64,000 bases of DNA from Desulfobacteraceae bacterium (GTDB taxonomy: Bacteria > Desulfobacterota > Desulfobacteria > Desulfobacterales > UBA5852): NCBI GenBank assembly GCA_014237395.1, contig JABZFP010000014.1, positions 1 to 64,000 of the forward strand, given 5' to 3'. Below, piece after piece: positions 7,739 to 16,105 of this stretch. The notes below the pieces were generated by a model. The model searched no databases. It was given only the letters and a program-made list of their open reading frames with translations, and had not been told where the DNA came from. The position numbers and the translations under genes were made by a program. The first letter of the stretch is position 1. Every line of letters starts with the position of its first letter.

Positions 7739-9040
7739 ATGACCGTTGAATTCAAGCTGCCCGATCTGGGCGAAGGGATCCACGAGGGGGAAATCGTGGA
7801 GGTCTACGTCAAACCGGGCGACCGGGTTGCGGAAGGCGACCCCCTGCTCGAAGTGGAAACCGACAAGGCGGTGACCGCGATCCCGTCGCCGTTTACCGGT
7901 GCTGTGGCCGAGGTGCGGGTGGCGGCCGGCGACACCGTCCACGTGGGCGATGTCATGGTGGTTTTTGACGGCGGGGTGCCGGATCGTGAAGCAGCACCGA
8001 CCGGACCTGCACCGGAAACCGTTTCGCGGCACGTGGTTGAAGCGCCCGTTGAGGACCACCCCGCATCATCGCCGGTATCGACCGAAAGCGGCCGCCGACC
8101 GCCGGTGCCGGCCTCGCCGGCCACCCGGCGCCTGGCCCGGGAACTTGGGGTGGATCTTTACACTGTGGATCCGACCGGTCCCCAGGGCTTGGTGACCGCC
8201 GACGATGTGCGCCGTCATGCGGAAAGCGGTCCGGCGTCCCCGGCGGCAGCGCCCACAACGGTTGCATCGACTGAAATGGCACCGCCCGTCGTGTCACCGG
8301 ATCTGCCGGACTTTTCCCAATGGGGGCCGGTGGCGATCGAACCCCTGCGATCCGTACGCAAGGCCACGGCCCGCCAGATGGCGCTGGCCTGGTCCCAGAT
8401 CCCCCATGTGTCGAACCAGGGAGAGGCCGACGTCACCGCGCTGGAAGCGCTCCGCCAGCGCCATGCCGCGCAGGTGAAGGAAGACGGGGGGCGCCTGACC
8501 CTGACGGTCTTTGCCGCCAAGGCGGCCGTGGCGGCCCTCAAGCGGTTCCCGCGTTTCAATGCCAGCCTGGACATGGCGGGCGAACAGATCATCTACAAGC
8601 AATACTTCCATGTGGGGGTTGCCGTGGATTCCCCCCGGGGCCTGATCGTCCCGGTCCTGCGCGATGTGGACCGCAAGAGCATCCGGGAGTTGGCGGTTGA
8701 TTTTCAGGGTTTGGTGGCGCGGGCGCGGGAGGGGAAGACCAGCCTGGAAGAACTCCAGGGCGGCACGTTTACCATCACCAACGCCGGTGCCGTGGGGGGC
8801 GGGCACTTCGCCCCCATCATCAACTTCCCCCAGGCGGCCATTCTGGGAATGGGCCGCGCCGCCCTCAAGCCGGTGGTGCGGCCTGACGCCGAAGGGGATC
8901 CGGAAATCGTGCCGCGTCTCATGATGCCGCTGGTGCTGAGTTTCGATCACCGCATTGCGGACGGCGCGGAGGCCATCCGCCTGATGCAGACCATGGTGGC
9001 CACCCTGGAAGATCCGGAAGAGATGGTGTTGAATTTCTAG
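7739..9040 (+). CDS. pdhC: Dihydrolipoyl acyltransferase (E2) of the pyruvate dehydrogenase complex
   Basis: A 433-residue E2 that accepts the acyl group on a swinging lipoyl arm and transfers it to CoA. Domains in order: one lipoyl domain (about 1-80) with the lipoylated lysine K43 in ETDKAV, an Ala/Pro-rich linker, a peripheral-subunit-binding domain (about 122-160, RRLARELGVDL) and the catalytic core with SFDHRIADG (H404, D408). Start ATG 7739 follows AGGAG. Only one lipoyl domain is present, unlike the two or three of many proteobacterial PDH E2 chains. The E3 gene is 471 bases downstream, beyond a repeat and an insertion, so E3 may no longer share the same message. Confidence 0.9.
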   Translation: MTVEFKLPDLGEGIHEGEIVEVYVKPGDRVAEGDPLLEVETDKAVTAIPSPFTGAVAEVRVAAGDTVHVGDVMVVFDGGVPDREAAPTGPAPETVSRHVVEAPVEDHPASSPVSTESGRRPPVPASPATRRLARELGVDLYTVDPTGPQGLVTADDVRRHAESGPASPAAAPTTVASTEMAPPVVSPDLPDFSQWGPVAIEPLRSVRKATARQMALAWSQIPHVSNQGEADVTALEALRQRHAAQVKEDGGRLTLTVFAAKAAVAALKRFPRFNASLDMAGEQIIYKQYFHVGVAVDSPRGLIVPVLRDVDRKSIRELAVDFQGLVARAREGKTSLEELQGGTFTITNAGAVGGGHFAPIINFPQAAILGMGRAALKPVVRPDAEGDPEIVPRLMMPLVLSFDHRIADGAEAIRLMQTMVATLEDPEEMVLNF

Positions 9041-9129
9041 TTGGATTCTGCTTTGGATCTAAGCTTGGCACCTCTGGTGGAGGATCGGGAAGGGTTTTGC
9101 CGATTCGGTATGATCCCCCTGGTTGTTCA

Positions 9130-9151
9130 TTTTCTTCCACGTGGAAGAAAA
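9130..9151. terminator. Bidirectional terminator-like palindrome (repeat copy 1)
   Basis: A perfect 22-base palindrome: TTTTCTTCCAC followed by its complement. With T-runs on both strands it could terminate transcription after pdhC, which is inference. Confidence 0.35.
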
Positions 9152-9283
9152 GATGAGTTCGTAAAAAGTCGCTGTGGTAATCTTTTCGTCATCCCCGCGC
9201 AGGCGGGGATCCAGTTATTTCAATGGGTTATGGACTCCCGCCTTCGCGGGAGTGACGGCTTAAGGACTTTTTACGGCTCCATC
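9152..9283 (+). mobile_element. MITE-like element A, copy 2, inserted in the dispersed repeat
   Basis: A 132-bp non-coding element. The ends GATGAGTTCGTAAAAAGTC and GGACTTTTTACGGCTCCATC are imperfect inverted repeats sharing CGTAAAAAGTC. It is flanked by identical AAGAAAA at 9145-9151 and 9284-9290, a 7-bp target-site duplication. Removing the element and one duplicate restores the repeat sequence seen intact at 24191-24210. Confidence 0.85.
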
Positions 9284-9511
9284 AAGAAAACGAACCAAAA
9301 GAAGACGCCCGTGCCCCGCCTTCTCCTGCGCGTCGCCGCGGCGGTCGGATCGCGCGGAAACTCCCCGCCCTTCGGTGGGGTCAAACAGTCCGCGCACTTT
9401 TTTCCGTCCGCCCCGTCGATGCTCGGCGCGGGACAAAGGGGACAGAACCAACAGCAGAGCAGTCTTTGCCTTCCTGAAAAGACAGCAAATATGGCAGGAG
9501 AAATCTGAAAA

Positions 9512-10933
9512 ATGGTTATGGGAGAATTTACCCAGGAAACCGACCTGCTGGTGATCGGCGCCGGGCCCGGCGGTTATGCGGCCGCTTTCCGGGCGGCGGA
9601 TCTCGGGCTGGATGTGATGCTGGTGGATATAGCGGCGCGGCCGGGCGGGGTCTGCCTGCACCGGGGGTGCATTCCTTCCAAGACCTACCTGCACCTGGCC
9701 GAACTGATCCATGATGCCCGGGATGCCAAGCGCATGGGCGTTGGCTTCGATGCGCCCCGGGTCGACCTGACGGCCATGCGTGGCTGGAAAGACCAGGTGG
9801 TGGATCAACTGGCCTCGGGGCTCGTCACGCTGACCGAAAAGCGCGGCATCCAGTACATTCAAGGCCGGGCCTTATTCGAAGATGACCGCCACGTGCGTAT
9901 CAAAGGCCGTGACGCGCTGAGGGTTAAATTCAAAAACGCCATCATTGCCGCGGGGTCGCATGCCATCGCGTTGCCCGGCGCGGATTTCGGCCGGGGCGGC
10001 CGCATCATGAGCTCCACCGGTGCCCTGAATCTCACGGACATTCCGGAAACCCTGCTCATCGTGGGCGGCGGCTACGTGGGGCTAGAGTTGGGCATGGTTT
10101 ACGCGGCCCTGGGCAGCCGGATCACCCTGGTGGAAGTGGGCGGCCGATTGCTGCCGGGCGTGGACGCCGATCTGGTGGCGCCGCTCCAGAAGCGTTTGAA
10201 GGACGACTTCGAATCCCTGCGGTTTCATTCCCGGGTGACGGCGCTCGACGCCTCGGAGCGGGGTGTCGATGTCCGCCTCGAAGGGGAAGGCGAACCGGCC
10301 ACCTTGACGGTGGACCGGGTGCTGGTGGCCATTGGCCGCCGTCCCAACACCGAAACGTTGGGTCTGGAGGCGGCGGGCGTCCGAATGGACGAGAAGGGCT
10401 TCATTGCCGTCGACGAACGCCAACGGACCTCGATACCGCATATCTATGCTGTTGGCGATATCGCAGGTGGTGTCATGCTGGCGCATAAAGCCATGGTCGA
10501 GGGCAAGGTGGCGGCCGAAGTGATTGCCGGCCGTTCCGCGGCCTTCGACGTGCGGGCCATCCCGGCCGTTGTCTACACCGACCCCCAGATTGCCTGGGCC
10601 GGCATCACCGAAGAGATCGCCCGGCAGCAGGGGATGGCAGTGGCCGTCGAAAAATTCCCCTGGAAGTTCGCCGGCCGGGCCCTCACCACCGGCACACCGG
10701 TTGGCCTCACGAAGATGATCATCGACGCCGACACGCGCCGGGTCATCGGTGTCGGCATCACCGGGCGCGGGGCCGAAAGCCTCATTGCCGAGGGTGTACT
10801 GGCGATTGAAATGGGTGCCCTGGCCGAAGACGTGGCCCTCAGCATGCATGCCCATCCAACGCTTTCCGAAACGCAAGGCGAGACGGCCGAGATTTTTCTC
10901 GGAGCGGCCACCCACATCCTGCCCAGACCATAA
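9512..10933 (+). CDS. lpd: Dihydrolipoamide dehydrogenase (E3), pyruvate dehydrogenase-linked
   Basis: A 473-residue flavoprotein disulfide reductase that reoxidises dihydrolipoyl-E2 with NAD. It shows the FAD-binding GAGPGGYAAA motif, the redox-active cysteines C48 and C53 in CLHRGCIPSK, an NAD-binding GGGYVGLELG motif, the second FAD segment YAVGDIAGG and the C-terminal HAHPTLSE dimer-interface motif with the catalytic histidine. Start ATG 9512 is taken; ATG 9518 is also possible. It lies downstream of E2 but is separated from it by 471 bases of repeat DNA. A second, distinct E3 is at 33348-34781. Confidence 0.9.
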   Translation: MVMGEFTQETDLLVIGAGPGGYAAAFRAADLGLDVMLVDIAARPGGVCLHRGCIPSKTYLHLAELIHDARDAKRMGVGFDAPRVDLTAMRGWKDQVVDQLASGLVTLTEKRGIQYIQGRALFEDDRHVRIKGRDALRVKFKNAIIAAGSHAIALPGADFGRGGRIMSSTGALNLTDIPETLLIVGGGYVGLELGMVYAALGSRITLVEVGGRLLPGVDADLVAPLQKRLKDDFESLRFHSRVTALDASERGVDVRLEGEGEPATLTVDRVLVAIGRRPNTETLGLEAAGVRMDEKGFIAVDERQRTSIPHIYAVGDIAGGVMLAHKAMVEGKVAAEVIAGRSAAFDVRAIPAVVYTDPQIAWAGITEEIARQQGMAVAVEKFPWKFAGRALTTGTPVGLTKMIIDADTRRVIGVGITGRGAESLIAEGVLAIEMGALAEDVALSMHAHPTLSETQGETAEIFLGAATHILPRP

Positions 10934-11111
10934 GCCGGAAACCCCGGCAGCCGGATCCGCCGCATGGTTTCCCTCAACGATGGGCCTTGCCGCCGGCCCT
11001 GTATTGGCCTGCTATTTTGAGCATTTGCTTCACTAACATCCTGCCTGACAAGCCTTCCCGGCCGGCGGGTCGCTTTTCACCCGACATATTGGGTTTTCAG
11101 CGCCTCGCTTC

Positions 11112-11140
11112 TTGACAGTTTCACACCGGTTCTGTATAGA
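11112..11140 (+). promoter_or_regulatory. Sigma-70-type promoter of the respiratory operon
   Basis: TTGACA (11112-11117) is an exact -35 match, followed by a 17-base spacer and TATAGA (11135-11140). It lies about 120 bases upstream of actB. The remaining part of the 10934-11269 gap shows no other feature. Confidence 0.6.
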
Positions 11141-11269
11141 ATTTTAACCACACAATTACGAATCATTCTTACCTGCCACTCCATTGCCGCGTCCATGGCA
11201 TTTACTGTAGCAAATGTGTTTGACCCAACCCATTAACCGCTCGTTTCGACCTGCCGAGGGCTCGTATTG

Positions 11270-14221
11270 ATGATGGACCGTCGCACATTCCTCAAAATCG
11301 CCGGTATGGGCAGCATGGCATTTGCCGCCGGTTGTTCGCCCGACCCCGATCGCAAACTCTTCAGCCTGGTGCATGCCCCGGAGGACATGGTGACCGGTCA
11401 GCCCCAGTGGTATGCCACCACCTGCCGGGAATGTCCGGCGGGCTGCGGGGTTATCGCCAAAAACCGTGAGGGGCGGGTTATCAAGCTGGAGGGCAATCCG
11501 GCCCATCCGGTCAACCGGGGGACCCTTTGCATGCGGGGCCAGGCCGCGTTGCAGGGCCTCTACGATCCGGATCGGATCACATCGCCGCTTCGCAAGGAAA
11601 ATAGCGGCTGGCGGCCTGTGACGAACGACGACGCCCTGACCCTCATTCGGCGCAAGACAGCCGCGGCCGCGCGCAAGGGACCCGATCGCATCCAGTTTTG
11701 GACGGATGTGATGGGGGCCCCGCTCCACGAGCTGGCGGCCGAAACCATGGCCGGCTGGAATGCCGCGGGACCGACCGTGTATGAACCCTTTGGATACGAT
11801 GCCCTGAAGGCTGCCAACGAAGCGCTTTTCGGGATCGACGGTCTCTTTGCCTATCGCATGGAAGACGCCGATGTCCTGGTGTCGTTCGGGGCGGATTTTC
11901 TGGAGACATGGCTGTCGCCGGTCTCCTACGCGCGGCAGTTCAAAACCATGCACCGCGTGCGCAAGGGGCGCAAAGGGATCTTCTTTCATGTCGGTCCCTA
12001 TCAATCGCTGACCGGCGTCAATGCCGATGCCTGGGTGGGCTGCCATCCGGACACCGAAACGATTATCGCCCTGGCCCTGATTCAAATCGGACTGGATGTG
12101 GGCCGGGCCGGGCATTTGCCGTTCGAGCTGAAAGACACGCTGGAAACCATCGTCACGCGTTATCCCAAAGCGGCAATGCTGGAGAAGACGGGCGTGCCGG
12201 AGCCGGTTTTCGATCGTCTCGCGACGCGGCTCTTCCAGGCCCAGAACCCCCTGGTTCTCGGCACCGGCGCCGGTGCCTACGGCGTCAACGGGTACGCCAC
12301 CAATCTGGCGGTCAACCTGCTCAATTATATTCTGAATCCGGCCCTGCCCTTGTTTGCCTTTGAACAGCGCTACCGGGTGGAAACTGCCGCGCCACGGTCG
12401 GTCATCCGGCAGCGGGTCGATGATCTGCGCGATGGTCAGACCGACGTTCTCTTTGTCCACAATGCCAATCCGGTCCACACCCTGCCGCCGGACAGCGGGA
12501 TTGCCGCCGCCCTGCAGGATCCTTCCGTTTACGTGGTCAGCTTTTCCAATGTGATGGACGAGACCACCGCCCTGGCGGACCTCGTGCTGCCGGTGCGGTC
12601 GCCTTTGGAATCCTGGGATGCTTACGAGGGGGTTGCCGGTGCGCTGGGGATTCAGCAGCCGACCCTGGGGCGTTTGTCGGAGGCGCCGGCCCTGGGGGAT
12701 GTTCTCCTGGCGACGGCCGCCGGGGGACGAACCGCCGCCGATTCTTACAAGACCTACCTCCCGCAGGCGATGAATCGGCATTCTGGCGTCATCGGCCAGG
12801 TCAGCGACTGGATCGCCATTTTACAGGCCGGGGGGCGTTTCACGTCACCGCCCGCGGTGGTGCCGCCCAACGACCCCGCCCGCATCGACCCCGCCGTCGT
12901 TTCCCAGGCCTTCAACGGGCTGGCCGATCGTCCCAAGGGCCCGGTCCTGATCGCCGCGCCTTCCATTCGTTATCTTGACGGGCGGGGCGCCAATAAATCA
13001 TGGCTCAATGAAATCCCTGATCCATTGACGCAAATCGCCTGGCAGACCCCGGTTCTGCTGCATCCCGACACGGCGGCTGATTTAAAGGTCACCGCGGGCG
13101 ACGTGGTCACGCTGGAAGCTGCCGGGGAGACGCTGGAGGCGCCCGCCTACGACTGGGCGGGAGTCGTCCCGGGCGTGATGGTCATGGCGGCGGGGCAGGG
13201 GCATACCGGTCTGGGCCGCTATGCCCGCAACCAAGGCAGCAACCCGTTCCGGCTGATGGGCGGCACACCCCGGACCACGGGAAGCGACGTCCTGTTCATG
13301 GCCCATGCCATCACCGTCAAGGCCACCGGCGCCTCGGTCAAGCTGGCCGCGACATCCGGCAGCCGGGTCCAGCATGACCGCAAGATTGCCATGCAGATTC
13401 CGCTGCAGGAGCTGCGCAAGCCCACCGACCATGGCAAGCCCGGTCTGACCATGTGGGACTTCCCGCTGACGTTGCCGATCCCCGAGGGCTACGATCACAA
13501 GCGGGACTTTTATCCGCCCCACGACCACGAAGGCTACCGCTGGGCCATGGTGGTGGATCTGGATCGCTGCATCGGCTGCAATGCCTGTGCGGCGGCCTGC
13601 TATGCGGAAAACAATATCGGTGTGGTCGGCCAGGAGCGAATTGTGGAAGGCCGTGAAATGGCCTGGCTGCAGATTCAGCGCTATCAGGACGCGGAAGACG
13701 GCGCCCGGGTGAACTTTCTGCCCATGATGTGCCAGCAGTGCGACAATGCGCCCTGTGAATCGGTCTGTCCGGTTTATGCGCCCCACCACAACAAGGAAGG
13801 GCTCAACAACCAGATCTATAACCGCTGCATCGGTACGCGCTTCTGCTCGCAGAACTGCCCCTACAAGGTGCGCCGCTTCAACTGGTACAGCTGGGAATGG
13901 CCGAAACCGCTCGATCTCCAGCTGAACCCGGACGTCACGGTGCGGGCCAAAGGGGTGATGGAAAAGTGCTCCTTCTGCATCCAGCGCATCAAGGCAGCCC
14001 ACAATGTGGCCAAAAATGAAAAACGCCCCGTCCGTGACGGTGAAGTGGTGCCGGCCTGCATGCAGACGTGTCCCACCGGGGCCATCGCCTTTGGCAGCCT
14101 GATGGATCCCGAGAGCCGGGTGCGCAAACTTGTGGACGATCCGCGGGCCTACCAGGTGATGGGATACCTGAACACCAAACCGGCGGTGATCTATCTTAAA
14201 AAAGTGGTTCAGGAGGTTTGA
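11270..14221 (+). CDS. actB: Alternative complex III iron-sulfur subunit ActB
   Basis: A 983-residue fused subunit of the quinol-oxidising alternative complex III. Parts in order: a Tat signal with RRTFLK and a lipobox (AAGC), so it is an exported lipoprotein; a molybdopterin-oxidoreductase-like domain (about 40-690); and a ferredoxin-type domain (about 740-983) with four cysteine groups (CIGCNACAAAC, CQQCDNAPCESVCP, CIGTRFCSQNCP, CSFCIQR...CMQTCP) for several Fe-S clusters. Characterised ActB proteins do not hold molybdenum. Here the N-terminal CRECPAGC plus a later LCMRG cysteine form an intact Cx2Cx3C...C cluster motif. ATG 11270 is chosen over TTG 11267 because GAGGG lies 9 bases upstream. 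AGGAGG at the gene's end primes actC. Confidence 0.9.
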   Translation: MMDRRTFLKIAGMGSMAFAAGCSPDPDRKLFSLVHAPEDMVTGQPQWYATTCRECPAGCGVIAKNREGRVIKLEGNPAHPVNRGTLCMRGQAALQGLYDPDRITSPLRKENSGWRPVTNDDALTLIRRKTAAAARKGPDRIQFWTDVMGAPLHELAAETMAGWNAAGPTVYEPFGYDALKAANEALFGIDGLFAYRMEDADVLVSFGADFLETWLSPVSYARQFKTMHRVRKGRKGIFFHVGPYQSLTGVNADAWVGCHPDTETIIALALIQIGLDVGRAGHLPFELKDTLETIVTRYPKAAMLEKTGVPEPVFDRLATRLFQAQNPLVLGTGAGAYGVNGYATNLAVNLLNYILNPALPLFAFEQRYRVETAAPRSVIRQRVDDLRDGQTDVLFVHNANPVHTLPPDSGIAAALQDPSVYVVSFSNVMDETTALADLVLPVRSPLESWDAYEGVAGALGIQQPTLGRLSEAPALGDVLLATAAGGRTAADSYKTYLPQAMNRHSGVIGQVSDWIAILQAGGRFTSPPAVVPPNDPARIDPAVVSQAFNGLADRPKGPVLIAAPSIRYLDGRGANKSWLNEIPDPLTQIAWQTPVLLHPDTAADLKVTAGDVVTLEAAGETLEAPAYDWAGVVPGVMVMAAGQGHTGLGRYARNQGSNPFRLMGGTPRTTGSDVLFMAHAITVKATGASVKLAATSGSRVQHDRKIAMQIPLQELRKPTDHGKPGLTMWDFPLTLPIPEGYDHKRDFYPPHDHEGYRWAMVVDLDRCIGCNACAAACYAENNIGVVGQERIVEGREMAWLQIQRYQDAEDGARVNFLPMMCQQCDNAPCESVCPVYAPHHNKEGLNNQIYNRCIGTRFCSQNCPYKVRRFNWYSWEWPKPLDLQLNPDVTVRAKGVMEKCSFCIQRIKAAHNVAKNEKRPVRDGEVVPACMQTCPTGAIAFGSLMDPESRVRKLVDDPRAYQVMGYLNTKPAVIYLKKVVQEV

Positions 14222-14226
14222 CCCCC

Positions 14227-15522
14227 ATGTCCGATCTGACCTTTGCTCAGGTTGACCAGACGGTTCTCGACACACTGAAGCCCCCCGGGAAAAGCTACTG
14301 GGCCTTGATTGCGCTGCTGTTTTGCGGGGTCCTCCTGGGCGCCGGCTGCTGGATCTACCAGATCTTTGTCGGCGTCGGCGTGGCCGGCATGAACAACCCG
14401 GTGGCCTGGGGCACCTATCTGATCAATTTTGTCTTCTGGGTGGGGATCGCCCATTCCGGTACGCTGATATCCGCCATCCTGCATCTTTTCCGGGCGGGCT
14501 GGCGCAATCCCATCGCCCGTGCGGCCGAGACCATGACCGTCTTCGCGGTCTGCACGGCCGGGCTTTTTCCCTTTATTCACCTGGGGCGGGCCTGGATGGT
14601 CTACTACATGCTGCCCTTTCCCAATCAGCGCAACCTCTGGCCCAATTTTCAGTCGCCGCTCATGTTCGACGTGGTTGCCATCAGTACCTATCTAACGGTC
14701 AGTTCCCTGTTCTGGTACACCGGCATGCTGCCCGATCTGGCCATCGTGCGTGACAATGCCAGCGGCTTTCGCAAGAAAATATTCACGGTGCTCTCCATGG
14801 GCTGGACCGGCCGCTTCGAGCAGTGGCGCCATTACACGCGCGGCTATCTCTTTTTTGCCGCCCTGGCGACCCCGCTGGTTATTTCGGTGCACAGTGTCGT
14901 TTCCTGGGACTTTGCCCTGGCGGTCGTACCCGGCTGGCACACCACGATTTTCGCGCCCTATTTCGTGGCCGGGGCGATTCACTCCGGCCTGGCCATGGTG
15001 CTGACCCTCATGATTCCGCTGCGCAAGATCTTCAACACCCAGCAGATCATCTCGATGCACGTCCTGGAAAGCGTGGCCAAAACCATCGTCTTCACCGGCC
15101 TGATCGTGGGCTTTGCCTACGCCACGGAATTCTTTATCGCCTGGTACAGCCACAACCCGCTGGAGCAATATATCTTCCAGTGGCGTCCGACCGGCGACTA
15201 CGCCGTGGGCTTCTGGATCATGGCGATCTGCAATACCGTGGTTCCCCTGTTTCTCCTCGTGAAGAAGATCCGCACCAGCATCGCGGCCCTGTTCGTGATC
15301 TCGATTTTGATTAATATCGGCATGTGGTACGAGCGCTTCGTCATCATCATCACCAGTGTGGCGCGCGATTTTATTCCCCATGCCTGGGGGTATTTCGCAC
15401 CGTCCCCGATCGAATACGGAATCATGATCGGCAGCTTCAGCCTGTTTTTCTTTCTTTTCTGCCTCTTCATCAAACACATGCCTTCCATCTCCATGACGGA
15501 AGTCAAAGAAATGCTGGAATAG
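14227..15522 (+). CDS. actC: Alternative complex III NrfD-like membrane subunit ActC
   Basis: A 431-residue polytopic protein of the NrfD/PsrC family with about ten membrane helices. It is the quinone-interacting anchor paired with ActB and belongs to the family that may move protons without a loop mechanism. Recognisable regions are GMNNPVAWGTYLINFVFWVG, HLGRAWMVYY and SWDFALAVVPGWHTTIFAPYFV. ATG 14227 follows AGGAGG (14211-14216) with a 10-base gap; a TTG at 14218 is too close to that site. It begins 5 bases after the actB stop, so the two are co-translated. Confidence 0.9.
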   Translation: MSDLTFAQVDQTVLDTLKPPGKSYWALIALLFCGVLLGAGCWIYQIFVGVGVAGMNNPVAWGTYLINFVFWVGIAHSGTLISAILHLFRAGWRNPIARAAETMTVFAVCTAGLFPFIHLGRAWMVYYMLPFPNQRNLWPNFQSPLMFDVVAISTYLTVSSLFWYTGMLPDLAIVRDNASGFRKKIFTVLSMGWTGRFEQWRHYTRGYLFFAALATPLVISVHSVVSWDFALAVVPGWHTTIFAPYFVAGAIHSGLAMVLTLMIPLRKIFNTQQIISMHVLESVAKTIVFTGLIVGFAYATEFFIAWYSHNPLEQYIFQWRPTGDYAVGFWIMAICNTVVPLFLLVKKIRTSIAALFVISILINIGMWYERFVIIITSVARDFIPHAWGYFAPSPIEYGIMIGSFSLFFFLFCLFIKHMPSISMTEVKEMLE

Positions 15523-15531
15523 GGAGGGGTC

Positions 15532-16056
15532 ATGTCGGCCGAAAAACGTTTAATGGGGCTGTTCAAGGAACCGGACCAGGTGATCGACACGCTGGAGGCG
15601 CTTAAATCCTCGCCCTGGTCGGTCGTCCGGGTTCACGGCCCGATCCCCAATCACAAGATCGCCGATGCGCTCAACCTGCCCAAAAGCAAGGTCGGTTATT
15701 TTACCCTGGCCGGCGGGATCATCGGTTTTTTCACCGGATTTCTGTTCGCGGCCTATACCTCGGTCCAGTGGGATCTCATCGTCAGCGGCAAACCGATTGT
15801 GGCCCTGGTGCCGTTTTTCATCGTGGGATTCGAATTTACGATCCTTTTTTCAGTCATCGGCAACGTTATCGGGCTGATCAACGTCGGCGGACTGCCAGAC
15901 TGGGGGGGGCTGGTCGAATACGACCCCCGCTGTTCCGGCGAGCATTACGGCATTACGGCCGCCTGCGACCCGGTGGGCGAAACGGCGCTGCGCCAGTTCT
16001 TCCAGGATCGTGGCGCCCAGGTGGCAACACTGGAAACCTCATCGCAACCTGCCTGA
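15532..16056 (+). CDS. actD: Alternative complex III subunit ActD (DUF3341)
   Basis: A 174-residue protein with a small N-terminal domain and two membrane helices (about 60-85 and 95-120), matching the DUF3341 subunit found in alternative complex III. Its role in the complex is structural and not fully known. It begins 9 bases after actC, with GGGAGGGG before ATG 15532. The order actB-C-D agrees with the usual complex. Confidence 0.85.
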   Translation: MSAEKRLMGLFKEPDQVIDTLEALKSSPWSVVRVHGPIPNHKIADALNLPKSKVGYFTLAGGIIGFFTGFLFAAYTSVQWDLIVSGKPIVALVPFFIVGFEFTILFSVIGNVIGLINVGGLPDWGGLVEYDPRCSGEHYGITAACDPVGETALRQFFQDRGAQVATLETSSQPA

Positions 16057-16105
16057 ACGTCCACGGCATCGGTCGATTCGCAAAGGGAAAGGCACCCAAC
16101 GGCAT

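Larger units (their letters stand above)
9064..9443 (+). repeat. CACGTG-hairpin dispersed repeat, copy 1 (interrupted)
   Basis: Starts with CCTCTGGTGGAGGA (9070-9083), then the perfect palindrome at 9130-9151, then is interrupted by MITE-like element A (9152-9283). It resumes with the GCCCGTGCCCCGC and GCGCGGAAACTC segments and ends with GGGACAAAGGGG. The same blocks occur in the same order at 24108-24355 and, more diverged, at 46383-46580. Reading frames across it (for example 9041-9508) are not genes. Confidence 0.8.

Noticed and set aside
9041..9508. A 155-codon plus-strand frame after pdhC
   Set aside because: It crosses a dispersed repeat and a MITE-like insertion. The same sequence blocks recur at 24190 and 46430 as other short frames, so it is repeat DNA and not a gene.
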